The position numbers and the translations under genes were made by a program. Shown piece by piece: positions 8,141 through 17,065 of a DNA stretch of 64,000 bases. Source of the stretch: Zwartia vadi. GTDB lineage: Bacteria > Pseudomonadota > Gammaproteobacteria > Burkholderiales > Burkholderiaceae_B. The DNA lies in NCBI RefSeq assembly GCF_030410375.1, contig NZ_JAUHHE010000010.1, forward strand, positions 62,001-126,000. The letters are read 5' to 3'. Position 1 is the first letter of the stretch, and every line of letters begins with the position of its first letter. The notes under the pieces are model-generated. The model had not been told where the DNA came from. It saw nothing but the letters and a program-made list of their open reading frames with translations, and searched no databases.

Positions 8141-9133
8141 TTGGCCTTATTAGAAGTTGAAAACCTTCAGACGCACTTTCGTACACCAGACGGTATCAAC
8201 CGCGCTGTAGATGGCGTGAGCTTTGTAGTAAACGAAGGCGAGACACTCGCGATCGTTGGCGAGTCAGGTTGCGGCAAGTCCGTGACAGCGATGTCCATTT
8301 TGCGTTTGATTCCCGAGCCCCCCGGAAAAATTGCCGGCTCCATTAAATTTTTGGGTAAAGATTTGCTCAAAATGTCAGACAAAGAAATGCGCGCCATTCG
8401 CGGCGATGCGATTTCAATGATCTTTCAGGAGCCGATGACCAGCCTTAACCCGGTACTGAAAATCAAGCGTCAGTTATGCGAGACGCTGCGTTTGCATCAA
8501 AAAATCAGTGATGAGCAAGCGGGTGCGCGCGCTTTGGAGCTGATGAATCTGGTGGGTATCGCCGAACCTGAGCGTCGTCTCAATGAATACCCGCATCAAT
8601 TGTCGGGTGGTATGCGGCAGCGTGTGATGATTGCGATGGCGCTTGCCTGTAATCCGAAGCTCTTGATCGCAGACGAACCGACGACCGCGCTGGACGTCAC
8701 GATTCAGGCCCAGATTCTGGACCTGATGGCGGACCTTAAAAACAAGATTGGTGCTGCGATTGTATTGATCACACACGATCTCGGTGTTGTGGCTGAAGTC
8801 GCCGAACGCGTGATGGTGATGTATGCCGGACGCAAGGTCGAGGAAGCCCCCGTTAAGGAACTGTTTGCCAATCCTTTGCATCCCTATACTCAGGGCTTGC
8901 TTGGTGCGGTACCCAAGCTTGGCGCCTCAATCGAGGGTCACTCGACTCGATTGAAAGAGATTCCAGGCCTTGTTCCGAGTTTGAAAAACAAGATTCAAGG
9001 CTGCGTCTTCGCATCACGCTGCCCTTTGGCAAAAGGTCCTTGTCATGACATCGCGCCCGCCATGCAAATTAGAGAAGGTGGTCACCAAGTGGCCTGCCAT
9101 TTTGCCGGCGAAGTGGCTTTTGCCAATGACTAA
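8141..9133 (+). CDS. ABC transporter ATP-binding protein, DppD type
   Basis: Starts at a TTG (8141), with GGAG at 8130-8133 seven bases ahead. An upstream ATG at 8078 lies inside the permease gene and is rejected. The product has 330 residues. It shows Walker [12 protein letters not shown], signature LSGGMRQR, Walker [13 protein letters not shown] and the switch histidine in THDLG. The C-terminal oligopeptide-transporter extension is rich in cysteines ([14 protein letters not shown]), as in DppD/OppD, where it binds an Fe-S cluster in some members. It powers the importer with the DppF-type partner. Confidence 0.92.
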   Translation: MALLEVENLQTHFRTPDGINRAVDGVSFVVNEGETLAIVGESGCGKSVTAMSILRLIPEPPGKIAGSIKFLGKDLLKMSDKEMRAIRGDAISMIFQEPMTSLNPVLKIKRQLCETLRLHQKISDEQAGARALELMNLVGIAEPERRLNEYPHQLSGGMRQRVMIAMALACNPKLLIADEPTTALDVTIQAQILDLMADLKNKIGAAIVLITHDLGVVAEVAERVMVMYAGRKVEEAPVKELFANPLHPYTQGLLGAVPKLGASIEGHSTRLKEIPGLVPSLKNKIQGCVFASRCPLAKGPCHDIAPAMQIREGGHQVACHFAGEVAFAND

Positions 9134-9169
9134 CTTTTGCTCATGACTTTCTCGAATCAGGTTAACCGA

Positions 9170-10156
9170 ATGTCTACGTCCAATACTGTGCCTCTACTCG
9201 AAGTCCGTCAGATACAGAAGTTCTTTCCGATTAAAACCGGTTTGTTCAGTAAGGTCACGGGTCACGTTCACGCTGTTGATGGCGTGTCATTTTCCATTGA
9301 GAAGGGTGAGACACTCGCCTTGGTGGGTGAGTCCGGTTGTGGAAAATCCACGGTCGGACGTTCAATCCTTCGCTTGTTCGATCTGACCTCAGGTGAGGTG
9401 ATCCTCGACGGGACTCGGATCGATAATTTGTCCGCCAGTGCGTTGCGACCATTGCGCAAACGTATCCAGGTTATTTTCCAGGATCCGTTTTCTAGCTTGA
9501 ATCCACGCATGCGCGTACACGACATCATCGCCGAACCAATCCGTAACTTCGGCTTGGAAAGCGACGAAGCCAAAATCAAAGAACGCGTGGTGTATTTGCT
9601 GGACAAGGTGCGCTTGCCCAAGGATGCCGGCGAGCGTTGGCCGCACGAGTTTTCAGGTGGTCAGCGCCAGCGTATCTGTATCGCGCGTGCTCTGGCTGCC
9701 GAGCCTGAGTTGATCATTTGCGACGAGGCTGTCTCGGCGCTTGATGTGTCGGTGAAAGCTCAGATTGTGAACCTGCTTCAGGATTTGCAAAAAGAACTCG
9801 GTTTGGCTTTGCTGTTTATCAGCCATGACTTGGCGATCGTTGAGCACATGACGCATCGCGTAGCCGTGATGTATCTCGGACGCATCGTCGAACTTGCTGA
9901 TCGTACAGAGTTGTTTTCTGACCCAAAGCATCCCTACACGAAGGCGTTGCTCTCAGCGGTCCCTGTGCCCGATCCTGAAAAAAAGACCACTCGCATTGTG
10001 CTCCAAGGCGATGTCCCAAGTCCTGTCAAGCGACCCACTGGCTGCCACTTTCATACGCGCTGCCCAGAGGCGATGGACATCTGCAAGTCTAAAGAGCCCA
10101 AGCAAACCATCCTGCCCTCCGGACGCATGGTGGCTTGCCACTTGCTGGAGATTTAA
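9170..10156 (+). CDS. ABC transporter ATP-binding protein, DppF type
   Basis: The ATG at 9170 is chosen because an AGG lies eight bases ahead; TTG 9137 and ATG 9143 are in frame upstream. 328 residues with Walker [12 protein letters not shown], signature FSGGQRQR, Walker B LIICDEAVSALD (Ala in place of the usual Pro) and SHDLA. The cysteine-bearing C-terminal domain (GCHFHTRCPEAMDIC) resembles that of its partner. It completes the five-gene importer. The following SDR gene starts directly after its stop. Confidence 0.92.
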   Translation: MSTSNTVPLLEVRQIQKFFPIKTGLFSKVTGHVHAVDGVSFSIEKGETLALVGESGCGKSTVGRSILRLFDLTSGEVILDGTRIDNLSASALRPLRKRIQVIFQDPFSSLNPRMRVHDIIAEPIRNFGLESDEAKIKERVVYLLDKVRLPKDAGERWPHEFSGGQRQRICIARALAAEPELIICDEAVSALDVSVKAQIVNLLQDLQKELGLALLFISHDLAIVEHMTHRVAVMYLGRIVELADRTELFSDPKHPYTKALLSAVPVPDPEKKTTRIVLQGDVPSPVKRPTGCHFHTRCPEAMDICKSKEPKQTILPSGRMVACHLLEI

Positions 10157-10879
10157 ATGACCCAGCCTCTGGCCATTGTTTTTGGCGGTTCACGTGGAAT
10201 TGGTGCGGCGTGTGTAGAAGCGCTAGCGCGAGATGGCTTTCGTGTTGCCTTTACCTACGTGACCAAGCCAGATGAGGCGCGATCGCTAGAAAAACCCGGG
10301 CAGATTAAAGCCTATGCTGCGGATGTGCGAGATCCCGCTGCCGTCAAAAAAGTGTTTGAGAATGCCGCCCAAGACTTTGGTACGCGACCCCAGGTCGTCG
10401 TAGCCAACGCTGGTATCAACAAACCCTATTCGCCAATCGGACAATTTAGTCATGAGAACTTTCGAGAGTTGATGGATGTCAACGTATTTGGTGCGTTTAA
10501 CGTGCTGACTGAGTCGGCTCGCGAAGTGCTCGACGGCGGTACGATTATCGGAATCACGACTTCCATGGTACGCAATGCTGTACCCGGCGGTGGGGCTTAT
10601 ACAGCGACCAAAGCTGCGGTTGAGGGACTGTTGCGTTCAATGGCCAAGGAGTTGGCAATCAGAGGTGTGAGAGTCAATGCCGTGGCACCTGGTGCGGTGG
10701 ACACTGATCTTTTTCATTCAGGCAAAACTGATGAGGCCAAACAGCGCGCGGCGGCTGCAAGTCCGTTTAATCGGATTGGTCTGCCGCACGAGGTGGGTGA
10801 TGTTGTGGCCTATCTAGCGTCTAGTCGGGCCTCGTGGATCCATGGACAGATTATTCAGCCAAATGGCGGATTAATTTAA
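10157..10879 (+). CDS. SDR-family oxidoreductase (FabG-like)
   Basis: 240 residues, classical short-chain dehydrogenase. The N-terminal nucleotide site is GGSRGIGAACVEAL, the NAG motif is VVANAGINK, and the active site has ITTSM and YTATKAAVE (Tyr-x3-Lys). Substrate specificity cannot be read from the sequence. Its ATG abuts the stop of the ATPase gene, so it belongs to the transporter operon and may oxidise or reduce the imported compound or a product of it. It ends four bases from the convergent GMC oxidoreductase gene with no visible terminator between. Confidence 0.88.
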   Translation: MTQPLAIVFGGSRGIGAACVEALARDGFRVAFTYVTKPDEARSLEKPGQIKAYAADVRDPAAVKKVFENAAQDFGTRPQVVVANAGINKPYSPIGQFSHENFRELMDVNVFGAFNVLTESAREVLDGGTIIGITTSMVRNAVPGGGAYTATKAAVEGLLRSMAKELAIRGVRVNAVAPGAVDTDLFHSGKTDEAKQRAAAASPFNRIGLPHEVGDVVAYLASSRASWIHGQIIQPNGGLI

Positions 10880-10883
10880 TCCA

Positions 10884-12506
10884 TTAGCTAGAGCCCCCAG
10901 CAAGCCTTTCCCCTAATCTATGTGCAAGCGCCATGATTGTGAGTGTCAGATGTTTGTCAGGTAGGGTAGGGATCACTCCGCCATCGCATATATATAGATT
11001 GTCATAGCCAAAAACCTTCAGGTTTTCATCGACTACGCCACTTTCGGGCTTGTCTGACAAAGCTGTCGTGCCTGCGTAATGAATGCCTGTGCCGTTGTTA
11101 TCGCGACTTGTGTAAACAAGCGTGCTTGAGGCTCGGCGCAGCACACGTCGCCCCCAGTCCATCATGGCATCCATTTGCATGCGTGCGCGATCGGGGATGG
11201 TGAAATCGATCGCGACCTGACGCACACCATAGCGATCAAAGGTATCGGCGGGTCGTACACGATTCGCGGCGATACGTTCACCCGCACAAAACAAGCCTAG
11301 TGTCACATAACTATGAAATAACTTCCGCGCAAGATACTCTTTCAATTTGGCGGGTAGTTTGGGCATTTGATCGAGGTAGTGAGGGTAGTCCGGGATGCCA
11401 TGGATGGCGTGACCGATAAAGGGAAATGATTGACCATCGGACGTCATGCCGCGCGACATTAAGATGAGCAAGTCACCGTAGCCAATGTCTGGTTCGGGGC
11501 CATTCCCCCAGAGTTTCCTGAGCGAGGTAGAAAGAACAACCTTAGGATTGTCTTGCAAGCCTTGTCCAAGCTGACCGAAAATATTACCCATGCCCGTGGG
11601 GGCCAAGGTATCCGCCGAATTAAACAGAATACGTGGCGTCTCAACTGCTCCGGTAGCCAAGACAAATTTTTTTGCTCTGATTTGGTGGTGTTGACCAGTA
11701 CGCGTGTCCAAGTACTGGACTGCATAGATGCTATTCGAGTCTGCATAACGCAAGAGTTTGACAACCTTTGCACTCGAGATGAGCTGATAGTTTGGCAAAT
11801 CCTTGAGCTCAGGCAGCAAACGCGATGAAAATTTATATACAGAACCGACTGGGCAACCCGAGGTGCAGACACCAGTGGATTCACAGGCTCCCGGCGTGCC
11901 TGCGCGGGTATTAATCGCTTTTCGATTGGGTATTGCGTGAGAATGAGGATCGCCCAGTGATTGCACTGCTTCGACGACTAAATGATCCGCTCGCCTCAAG
12001 GGCTTAGGCTCGATAAACTCCCCATCGGGTAGCGCATCGATACCTTCTCTGGTGCCACAAACAGTAATCAGTTTTTCAACTGCGCTGTAATGATGAGATA
12101 AATCACGAGTATGTAGTGGCCAGCTTGAAAGATCCTCTGAGGAAAAGCGCACACTCACGCCATTCCACAAGTTTTGTAAACCATTGACGGCGAGTATTTG
12201 AAAATGCCTGAATCCGTCCTGTGGCAAGTCTGTCGACCCTTCGTCCTTTCGAGCGAAAAGAGGATGGATAAACAGACTGTCATGCGGGTCACTCGGCCAG
12301 ACAGTCGTGGGAGAAATCCCAAAAGTCGTGCCTAGACCGGGAGGCATGACCGTTTTAAATTGATCGCTTGGTAGCAAAGGGCCTTGCTCCAAAGAGACGA
12401 CCTTTAGGCCGGCTTTTGCGAGTTGATGAGCGAGGATGCCTCCACCCGCACCGGTTCCAACCACACAGACATCAAAATTAGCCTCGTGGTTTAGTACGTC
12501 ACTCAT
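10884..12506 (-). CDS. GMC oxidoreductase, FAD-glucose/gluconate dehydrogenase-like, with a 3-cysteine cluster
   Basis: 540 residues. The FAD dinucleotide motif is VVGTGAGGG (residues 15-23). The C-terminal GMC domain has GIHYAGT and a final DKHLTLTIMALAHRLGERL segment containing the catalytic His position. Cysteines 208, 214 and 218 form C-x5-C-x3-C, the spacing that binds a 3Fe-4S cluster in bacterial FAD-dependent glucose dehydrogenases. Such enzymes oxidise sugars or polyols and normally work with a small Tat-carrying subunit and a cytochrome c. Neither is encoded nearby, and this protein has no signal peptide. It overlaps the upstream transporter gene by four bases (ATGA), so the two are coupled. 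Confidence 0.9.
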   Translation of the reverse strand: MSDVLNHEANFDVCVVGTGAGGGILAHQLAKAGLKVVSLEQGPLLPSDQFKTVMPPGLGTTFGISPTTVWPSDPHDSLFIHPLFARKDEGSTDLPQDGFRHFQILAVNGLQNLWNGVSVRFSSEDLSSWPLHTRDLSHHYSAVEKLITVCGTREGIDALPDGEFIEPKPLRRADHLVVEAVQSLGDPHSHAIPNRKAINTRAGTPGACESTGVCTSGCPVGSVYKFSSRLLPELKDLPNYQLISSAKVVKLLRYADSNSIYAVQYLDTRTGQHHQIRAKKFVLATGAVETPRILFNSADTLAPTGMGNIFGQLGQGLQDNPKVVLSTSLRKLWGNGPEPDIGYGDLLILMSRGMTSDGQSFPFIGHAIHGIPDYPHYLDQMPKLPAKLKEYLARKLFHSYVTLGLFCAGERIAANRVRPADTFDRYGVRQVAIDFTIPDRARMQMDAMMDWGRRVLRRASSTLVYTSRDNNGTGIHYAGTTALSDKPESGVVDENLKVFGYDNLYICDGGVIPTLPDKHLTLTIMALAHRLGERLAGGSS

Positions 12507-14212
12507 GATTTTTTCCAGTTAATTTCTCTATCGATACGTCGTGCCACATGATCCGCCGGTGCTTCTTTTACGGTCGATAAAAAATCTGTCGAAGCAAATC
12601 GAATATGCTCCAAAAATGTGAATAGCACAGGACCTTGGGGCCCAAGCGTACGCTTGCTGAGTGGATGAGTATCCCAGGCACCATACTGAGTCACTAGCCT
12701 CGCGTGCAGATCTCTGAGTGCGGTGTTGATTTGATGATTTTGATGCGCAACGAGTCCAATATGCGCATAGATGGGCATCAGTGCGCGCTCGTAGGGCGAT
12801 AGTTGAATCACAGCTGTGATCAAATCCGTGCAGACTTGTTGGGAGATTTGTGGGGAATCAGTCTGTGTAATGATGACTGGTGCAGGTCTAAGCGTATGTA
12901 GAGGCTTTCCTGACAATAAATATTGCTCAATTGCTTCGAGCGTCACACCATTGGTTTCAGGCACATAACGCCACGTAAACAACAAACCGGCAGCACAGAC
13001 CAGTGCATACAGCCCGAACACCGCACCTAGTCCAAAGGTTGACACCAACAGCGGAAATGAAAACACGACGATGAAGTTAAACAGCCAATTGCTGAGCGAT
13101 GTCACGCTCATGGCTAAACCCCGGACGCGTGAGGGAAAGATCTCCGACATCATGACCCATGGCAAGGGCCCGATACTGGCCGCAAAAGAAGCGATATAGC
13201 CGATCAGTCCTATGACGGCCAATATATCGAGCGACTTGGAGCCTGTGGCCGCACCAACCGCGATTAAACCCAAACTCAAGGTCGTCCCGATAAATCCAAG
13301 GTACAAGAGCTTGCGGCGACCAATGCGATCGATCAAAGCCATCCCGACGATAGTCATCAACACATTGACAATGCCTACCCCGATGGTTGCCATCAGGGGT
13401 GAGGCACTCGAGTCGAAACCAGCCTCTTGAAACACAGTTGGTGCGTAGTAAATCACTGCGTTGATGCCGCTGAGCTGCTGCAAGAAAAACAAGCCGATCC
13501 CGACGATAAAAGCAGGTCTCACAACAGGCGATAGCAGCTCGGACCAGGCGGGCGAGGTTGTTTGCTCGGCGAGCGAGTCACGTATCGTCGAGAGCTCGGC
13601 GTCACTGCCATGACGCAGACGACGCAAGGCATGCGCAGCTTTGTCCTCGCGTCCTTTCATCAAGTACCAGCGCGGTGTATCGGTTAGTAGCAACATGCCG
13701 ATGAATAGTGCCACGCCAGGTACGGCACCCAGCATAAACATCGTGCGCCAACGTTCATCAAAAGCGTAATTCACAAGATAGGCTGACAAAATCCCAATCG
13801 TGATCGCAAGTTGATACACCGAGACCAGCATGCCGCGGCGATGAGCAGGCGCAATTTCGGAGATGTAAAGCGGTGCAACGATTGCCGCGACACCAACGGC
13901 CAGCCCGAGGCCCAAACGACTTAACGTCAGCATCCAGACCGCTGTTGCCATCCCCGCGAGGAGGGCACCGATCGTGAATAAGGTTGCGGCACACAGTAAG
14001 GCCCCGCGTCGACCAATGTGTCCCGAGAGCGGACCCCCGATCAGAGCGCCAAATAACGCGCCGAATGGCACTGCCGCAGTCATCAGGCCCTCGTCAAAAG
14101 CTGAGAGATCAAACTGCACACGTAAAGCCTGTAGTGCTCCGGCGATAACGCCTTCATCAAAGCCAAACAACAAGCCTGCTAAACCTACGATCAAGGCAAC
14201 AAAATAAATCAC
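12503..14212 (-). CDS. Sugar-porter MFS transporter with a 125-residue C-terminal extension
   Basis: 569 residues. Residues 1-430 are a 12-helix sugar porter (GalP/XylE/IolT type): GHIGRRG near residue 65, the central PLYISEIAPAHRRG, QQLSGINAVIYYAP, DRIGRR near residue 295 and the closing VPETNG. Sugar porters usually end about here. This one continues to residue 569 with a hydrophilic, probably helical tail (ending about HVARRIDREINWKKS) that I do not recognise. The stop overlaps the GMC oxidoreductase start by four bases. The substrate is probably a polyol, sugar or inositol taken up by proton symport; the tail may dock the oxidoreductase (inference). Confidence 0.88.
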   Translation of the reverse strand: MIYFVALIVGLAGLLFGFDEGVIAGALQALRVQFDLSAFDEGLMTAAVPFGALFGALIGGPLSGHIGRRGALLCAATLFTIGALLAGMATAVWMLTLSRLGLGLAVGVAAIVAPLYISEIAPAHRRGMLVSVYQLAITIGILSAYLVNYAFDERWRTMFMLGAVPGVALFIGMLLLTDTPRWYLMKGREDKAAHALRRLRHGSDAELSTIRDSLAEQTTSPAWSELLSPVVRPAFIVGIGLFFLQQLSGINAVIYYAPTVFQEAGFDSSASPLMATIGVGIVNVLMTIVGMALIDRIGRRKLLYLGFIGTTLSLGLIAVGAATGSKSLDILAVIGLIGYIASFAASIGPLPWVMMSEIFPSRVRGLAMSVTSLSNWLFNFIVVFSFPLLVSTFGLGAVFGLYALVCAAGLLFTWRYVPETNGVTLEAIEQYLLSGKPLHTLRPAPVIITQTDSPQISQQVCTDLITAVIQLSPYERALMPIYAHIGLVAHQNHQINTALRDLHARLVTQYGAWDTHPLSKRTLGPQGPVLFTFLEHIRFASTDFLSTVKEAPADHVARRIDREINWKKS

Positions 14213-14265
14213 GAGACATCCCCTACAAGTGATGATCGATTGAGCAATCTATGCGATTTGCAGCG

Positions 14266-15603
14266 TTATGCCAGAACGACTCGCGCAACCTTTTTGACTG
14301 CTTCGATGATGTCTTTGATGTCTTGTTCTGAAAGCGTTGAGGCGATCGTAAGCATGGCGCCACGCTCTTGAAAATCATCGCAAACTGGGAGAGCCCCTTT
14401 TTTGTAGGAATAGTCCTTTGCAAAGGCATTGTCGGGATGCGTCCATGGAAAACCATCTCGGCTATTGGAGCGCTTGTGCACGAGACTCGGGATGTTGCTG
14501 TACCAGTGCATGCCCCACTCGCTGAGCGTGAGACAGGCCAGACTTCCGGGCGGACCAGAGATGCCTTCGGCACGCAGTGCATCAATGAAGCGTCGCGCTA
14601 GATCTGCATCGGGCAGTAGCATGAGTAAAAATGGGCCCGTATCGCCTTTGGGATCAACGATTTCACGAAAGGTGAGGCCGGGCGTTTTGCTCAAGGCTTT
14701 GCGGATGGTCCATTTAGCCTTGCGCATGGCACCCGTTATTTCCGGGAGCTTCCGCAATTGGGCAAGAGCCAGAGCACCGGGTAACTCGGCCATCCGTGCG
14801 CCCATGCCCCACAGTTGAGTGTTCTCATTGGACGAATCCAAGCGACCGGTTGGTGTGCGCGGATAGCCCAGATCGTGCAGCGCCACGATACGACTAAACA
14901 GCGCCTCGTCCTGACAGACCACCATACCGCCTTCACCAGACGTCATGTTTTTATTCAATTGAAAACTGAAGGTCGCGATATCACCAAAGCGACCAACGGG
15001 CATGCCATCGACACTCGCACCCGCGGCCTGGGCGCAATCTTCGATCAGGTAAAGATTATTTTTTTTGCATAGCGCGGCAATTTCTTTGATATGACCTGCT
15101 GTCCCGCTCATGTGCACACACAATACTGCGCGTGTTCTCGGTGTGATCTTTGCCTTTAAGTCAGACGGAGACAGACAAAAGGTTTCGTCGATATCTACTA
15201 AACGTGGAATGGCTCCGGAGCGTACAACAGCAGAGACACAACTGACCCACATATATCCCGGCACCAAGACCTCATCGCCAGGACCGATACCGAGCGCTGA
15301 CATTGCAATGCTCAGTGCAGCCGTTCCGGAGGCGACTCCGAGCGCGTGTTTGTGTCCAAAGTCCTCGCACCATTCATGCTCGAGCATATCGACCATATGC
15401 TGCGCGTGCGGACCATAAAAACGAAAGGGACTGTGTGCCCTGACAACGCTTGTGACGAGTTCGAGTTCTTCTTCACCGATAAAGCTCGCACCCGGGAATT
15501 CCCAAGGCAATGGTGTTGTTCGAACGGGTATTCCGCCTTCGATTGCTAACAATCCAGATGTTGCAGTGGTGGAATTTTTTGTTGGTTTAGTTATTGTCTT
15601 CAT
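14266..15603 (-). CDS. DegT/DnrJ/EryC1/StrS-family aminotransferase
   Basis: 445 residues from the ATG at 15603, preceded by a strong GGAGGGAC ribosome-binding site; the reading from 15672 is rejected. PLP enzyme of the sugar/cyclitol aminotransferase family: GVASGTAALSIAMSAL, the cofactor aspartate in LIEDCAQAAGA, and the Schiff-base lysine in FSFQLNKNMTSGEGG. Family members move an amino group onto keto-sugars or keto-cyclitols. Placed first in an operon with a sugar porter and a GMC dehydrogenase, it would act on the keto product, or deaminate an amino sugar in reverse. This pathway role is inference. Confidence 0.9.
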   Translation of the reverse strand: MKTITKPTKNSTTATSGLLAIEGGIPVRTTPLPWEFPGASFIGEEELELVTSVVRAHSPFRFYGPHAQHMVDMLEHEWCEDFGHKHALGVASGTAALSIAMSALGIGPGDEVLVPGYMWVSCVSAVVRSGAIPRLVDIDETFCLSPSDLKAKITPRTRAVLCVHMSGTAGHIKEIAALCKKNNLYLIEDCAQAAGASVDGMPVGRFGDIATFSFQLNKNMTSGEGGMVVCQDEALFSRIVALHDLGYPRTPTGRLDSSNENTQLWGMGARMAELPGALALAQLRKLPEITGAMRKAKWTIRKALSKTPGLTFREIVDPKGDTGPFLLMLLPDADLARRFIDALRAEGISGPPGSLACLTLSEWGMHWYSNIPSLVHKRSNSRDGFPWTHPDNAFAKDYSYKKGALPVCDDFQERGAMLTIASTLSEQDIKDIIEAVKKVARVVLA

Positions 15604-15638
15604 TTTGTCCCTCCGTCCCGCTAGATGATGATGTAAAT

Positions 15639-15665
15639 GTTGCAAGGGTGTAGACTGATTGCAAC
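15639..15665. promoter_or_regulatory. Inverted repeat in a divergent promoter region
   Basis: GTTGCAA (15639-15645) and TTGCAAC (15659-15665) form a perfect 7-base inverted repeat with a 20-base centre spacing, two helical turns. It occupies most of the 77-base gap between the divergent aminotransferase and MFS genes, where an operator controlling both would be expected. No regulator gene is adjacent. Confidence 0.45.
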
Positions 15666-15680
15666 CACACATTCAAAAAA

Positions 15681-16979
15681 ATGTTGACACTCACCACACG
15701 CATCGCTTGCTTAGTGATTTGCTTTGGCCTGTTATTCGGCTTTGGCATCTCATCGATCGCGGGCGTTTTAGAAGAGCTCGCAGCAACATTTGATTTGGAT
15801 GCTAGCGGTCAAGAGTGGCTCGTGTCTACACTTATCATCGCAAGTTTTTTTGGTGCATTATTTGCTAGTCCTTTGTCATCAAAACTAGGACGCAAAACTA
15901 CTATGTATATCGCTTTAGCCCTAGCATTTACCGGCTATTGCGCCTTATTACTAACGACTAATTATTCAGCTTTGATGATGATCAGAGTCGTGCTCGGGCT
16001 GTCTGTTGGATTGTCCTCAATGGTCGTGCCGATGTATGCCGCTGAGGTTACTCCCTCAGACCAGCGTGGCGCCGTCGTGTCTATTTTTCAGTTGGCGATT
16101 ACAGGTGGAATTTTGATTGCCTATGCTGTTGCGTTGTTATTTATTCACACGTGGTCCTGGCAAGAGATTCTCGCACTCGGTGCAGTGCCTGCAGTGATTG
16201 CTGCTCTTTTGCTGATGCGCTTGCCGGAGAGCCCAAACTGGCTGGATTCGCGTGCTCAACACACTGCGCAGTCGCACACTCCTTTTTCACAGAGCGTGAC
16301 AGCACCACTCAAGTTGTTCTCTGCACAGCATTCCATCTTGGCTGTCCTCGCGTTATGTGGCGGACTTTTCATTTTGCAAAACCTGAGTGGCATCGATGGC
16401 ATCATTTATTACGCGCCTCATATTTTTCAGACTCTCGGCTTTGCGCAAGGTACGTCATCGCTTGCCGCAACCTTTGGGTTGGGGCTTGCCAATTTTCTAT
16501 CGACACTTGTTGCCTTGCGTCTTGTCGATACAGCCGGACGTCGAGCGCTACTGATCTGGGGATCGGCCGCGATGGTATTTGGGATGGCCTTGGTGATTGC
16601 GGCCTCTGTTGTGACGCATGTGTGGGCAGGTTGGTTCGGGCTCGCGGGTTTGATTATTTTTATTATGGCCTTTGCAGTGAGTCTAGGACCATTGCCCTAC
16701 GTCATGATGTCGGAGCTTTTTCCGACTGCCATTCGCGAAACAGGCATCGCTGTAGCGTCATCGATCAGCTGGTTATTTAACGCACTGATCGCGTTCACCT
16801 TTCTATCTGCCATGGAAAAAATTGGCCTGACTTGGTCGATGACTTTTTTTATGTCTGTTTGCGCACTGTCTCTGTTAATCAGTGTGTTGTTTGTCCCGGA
16901 GACTCGTCGAGTGTCCTTACAAACGATCGAGGAAAACGTGATGTCTGGGCAGTCTTTACGGGACCTTGGTAATCGTTAG
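15681..16979 (+). CDS. Sugar-porter MFS transporter
   Basis: 432 residues, 12 predicted membrane helices, same family as the transporter at 12503-14212 but without the long tail. Motifs: KLGRKT near residue 67, PMYAAEVTPSDQRG, LQNLSGIDGIIYYAP, DTAGRR and the closing VPETRRVSL. It is divergent from the aminotransferase operon across 77 bases, so two related porters flank the same catabolic set. No ribosome-binding site stands out; the ATG follows a run of A. Substrate probably sugar or polyol. Confidence 0.9.
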   Translation: MLTLTTRIACLVICFGLLFGFGISSIAGVLEELAATFDLDASGQEWLVSTLIIASFFGALFASPLSSKLGRKTTMYIALALAFTGYCALLLTTNYSALMMIRVVLGLSVGLSSMVVPMYAAEVTPSDQRGAVVSIFQLAITGGILIAYAVALLFIHTWSWQEILALGAVPAVIAALLLMRLPESPNWLDSRAQHTAQSHTPFSQSVTAPLKLFSAQHSILAVLALCGGLFILQNLSGIDGIIYYAPHIFQTLGFAQGTSSLAATFGLGLANFLSTLVALRLVDTAGRRALLIWGSAAMVFGMALVIAASVVTHVWAGWFGLAGLIIFIMAFAVSLGPLPYVMMSELFPTAIRETGIAVASSISWLFNALIAFTFLSAMEKIGLTWSMTFFMSVCALSLLISVLFVPETRRVSLQTIEENVMSGQSLRDLGNR

Positions 16980-16996
16980 GCCCTGATAGACCTCAA

Positions 16997-17041
16997 TTGT
17001 TTCCGGCAAAATAGTAAAAATTCATTATTTGCCGGAAACAA
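16997..17041. terminator. Hairpin between convergent genes
   Basis: A 14-pair perfect stem (TTGTTTCCGGCAAA with TTTGCCGGAAACAA) around a 17-base AT-rich loop. It lies 18 bases after the MFS stop and 24 bases after the convergent dehydratase stop. Only short A/T runs follow in either direction, so termination efficiency is uncertain, but position and symmetry suit a bidirectional terminator. Confidence 0.55.
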
Positions 17042-17065
17042 AATCGACATACACCTATTGCGTCA

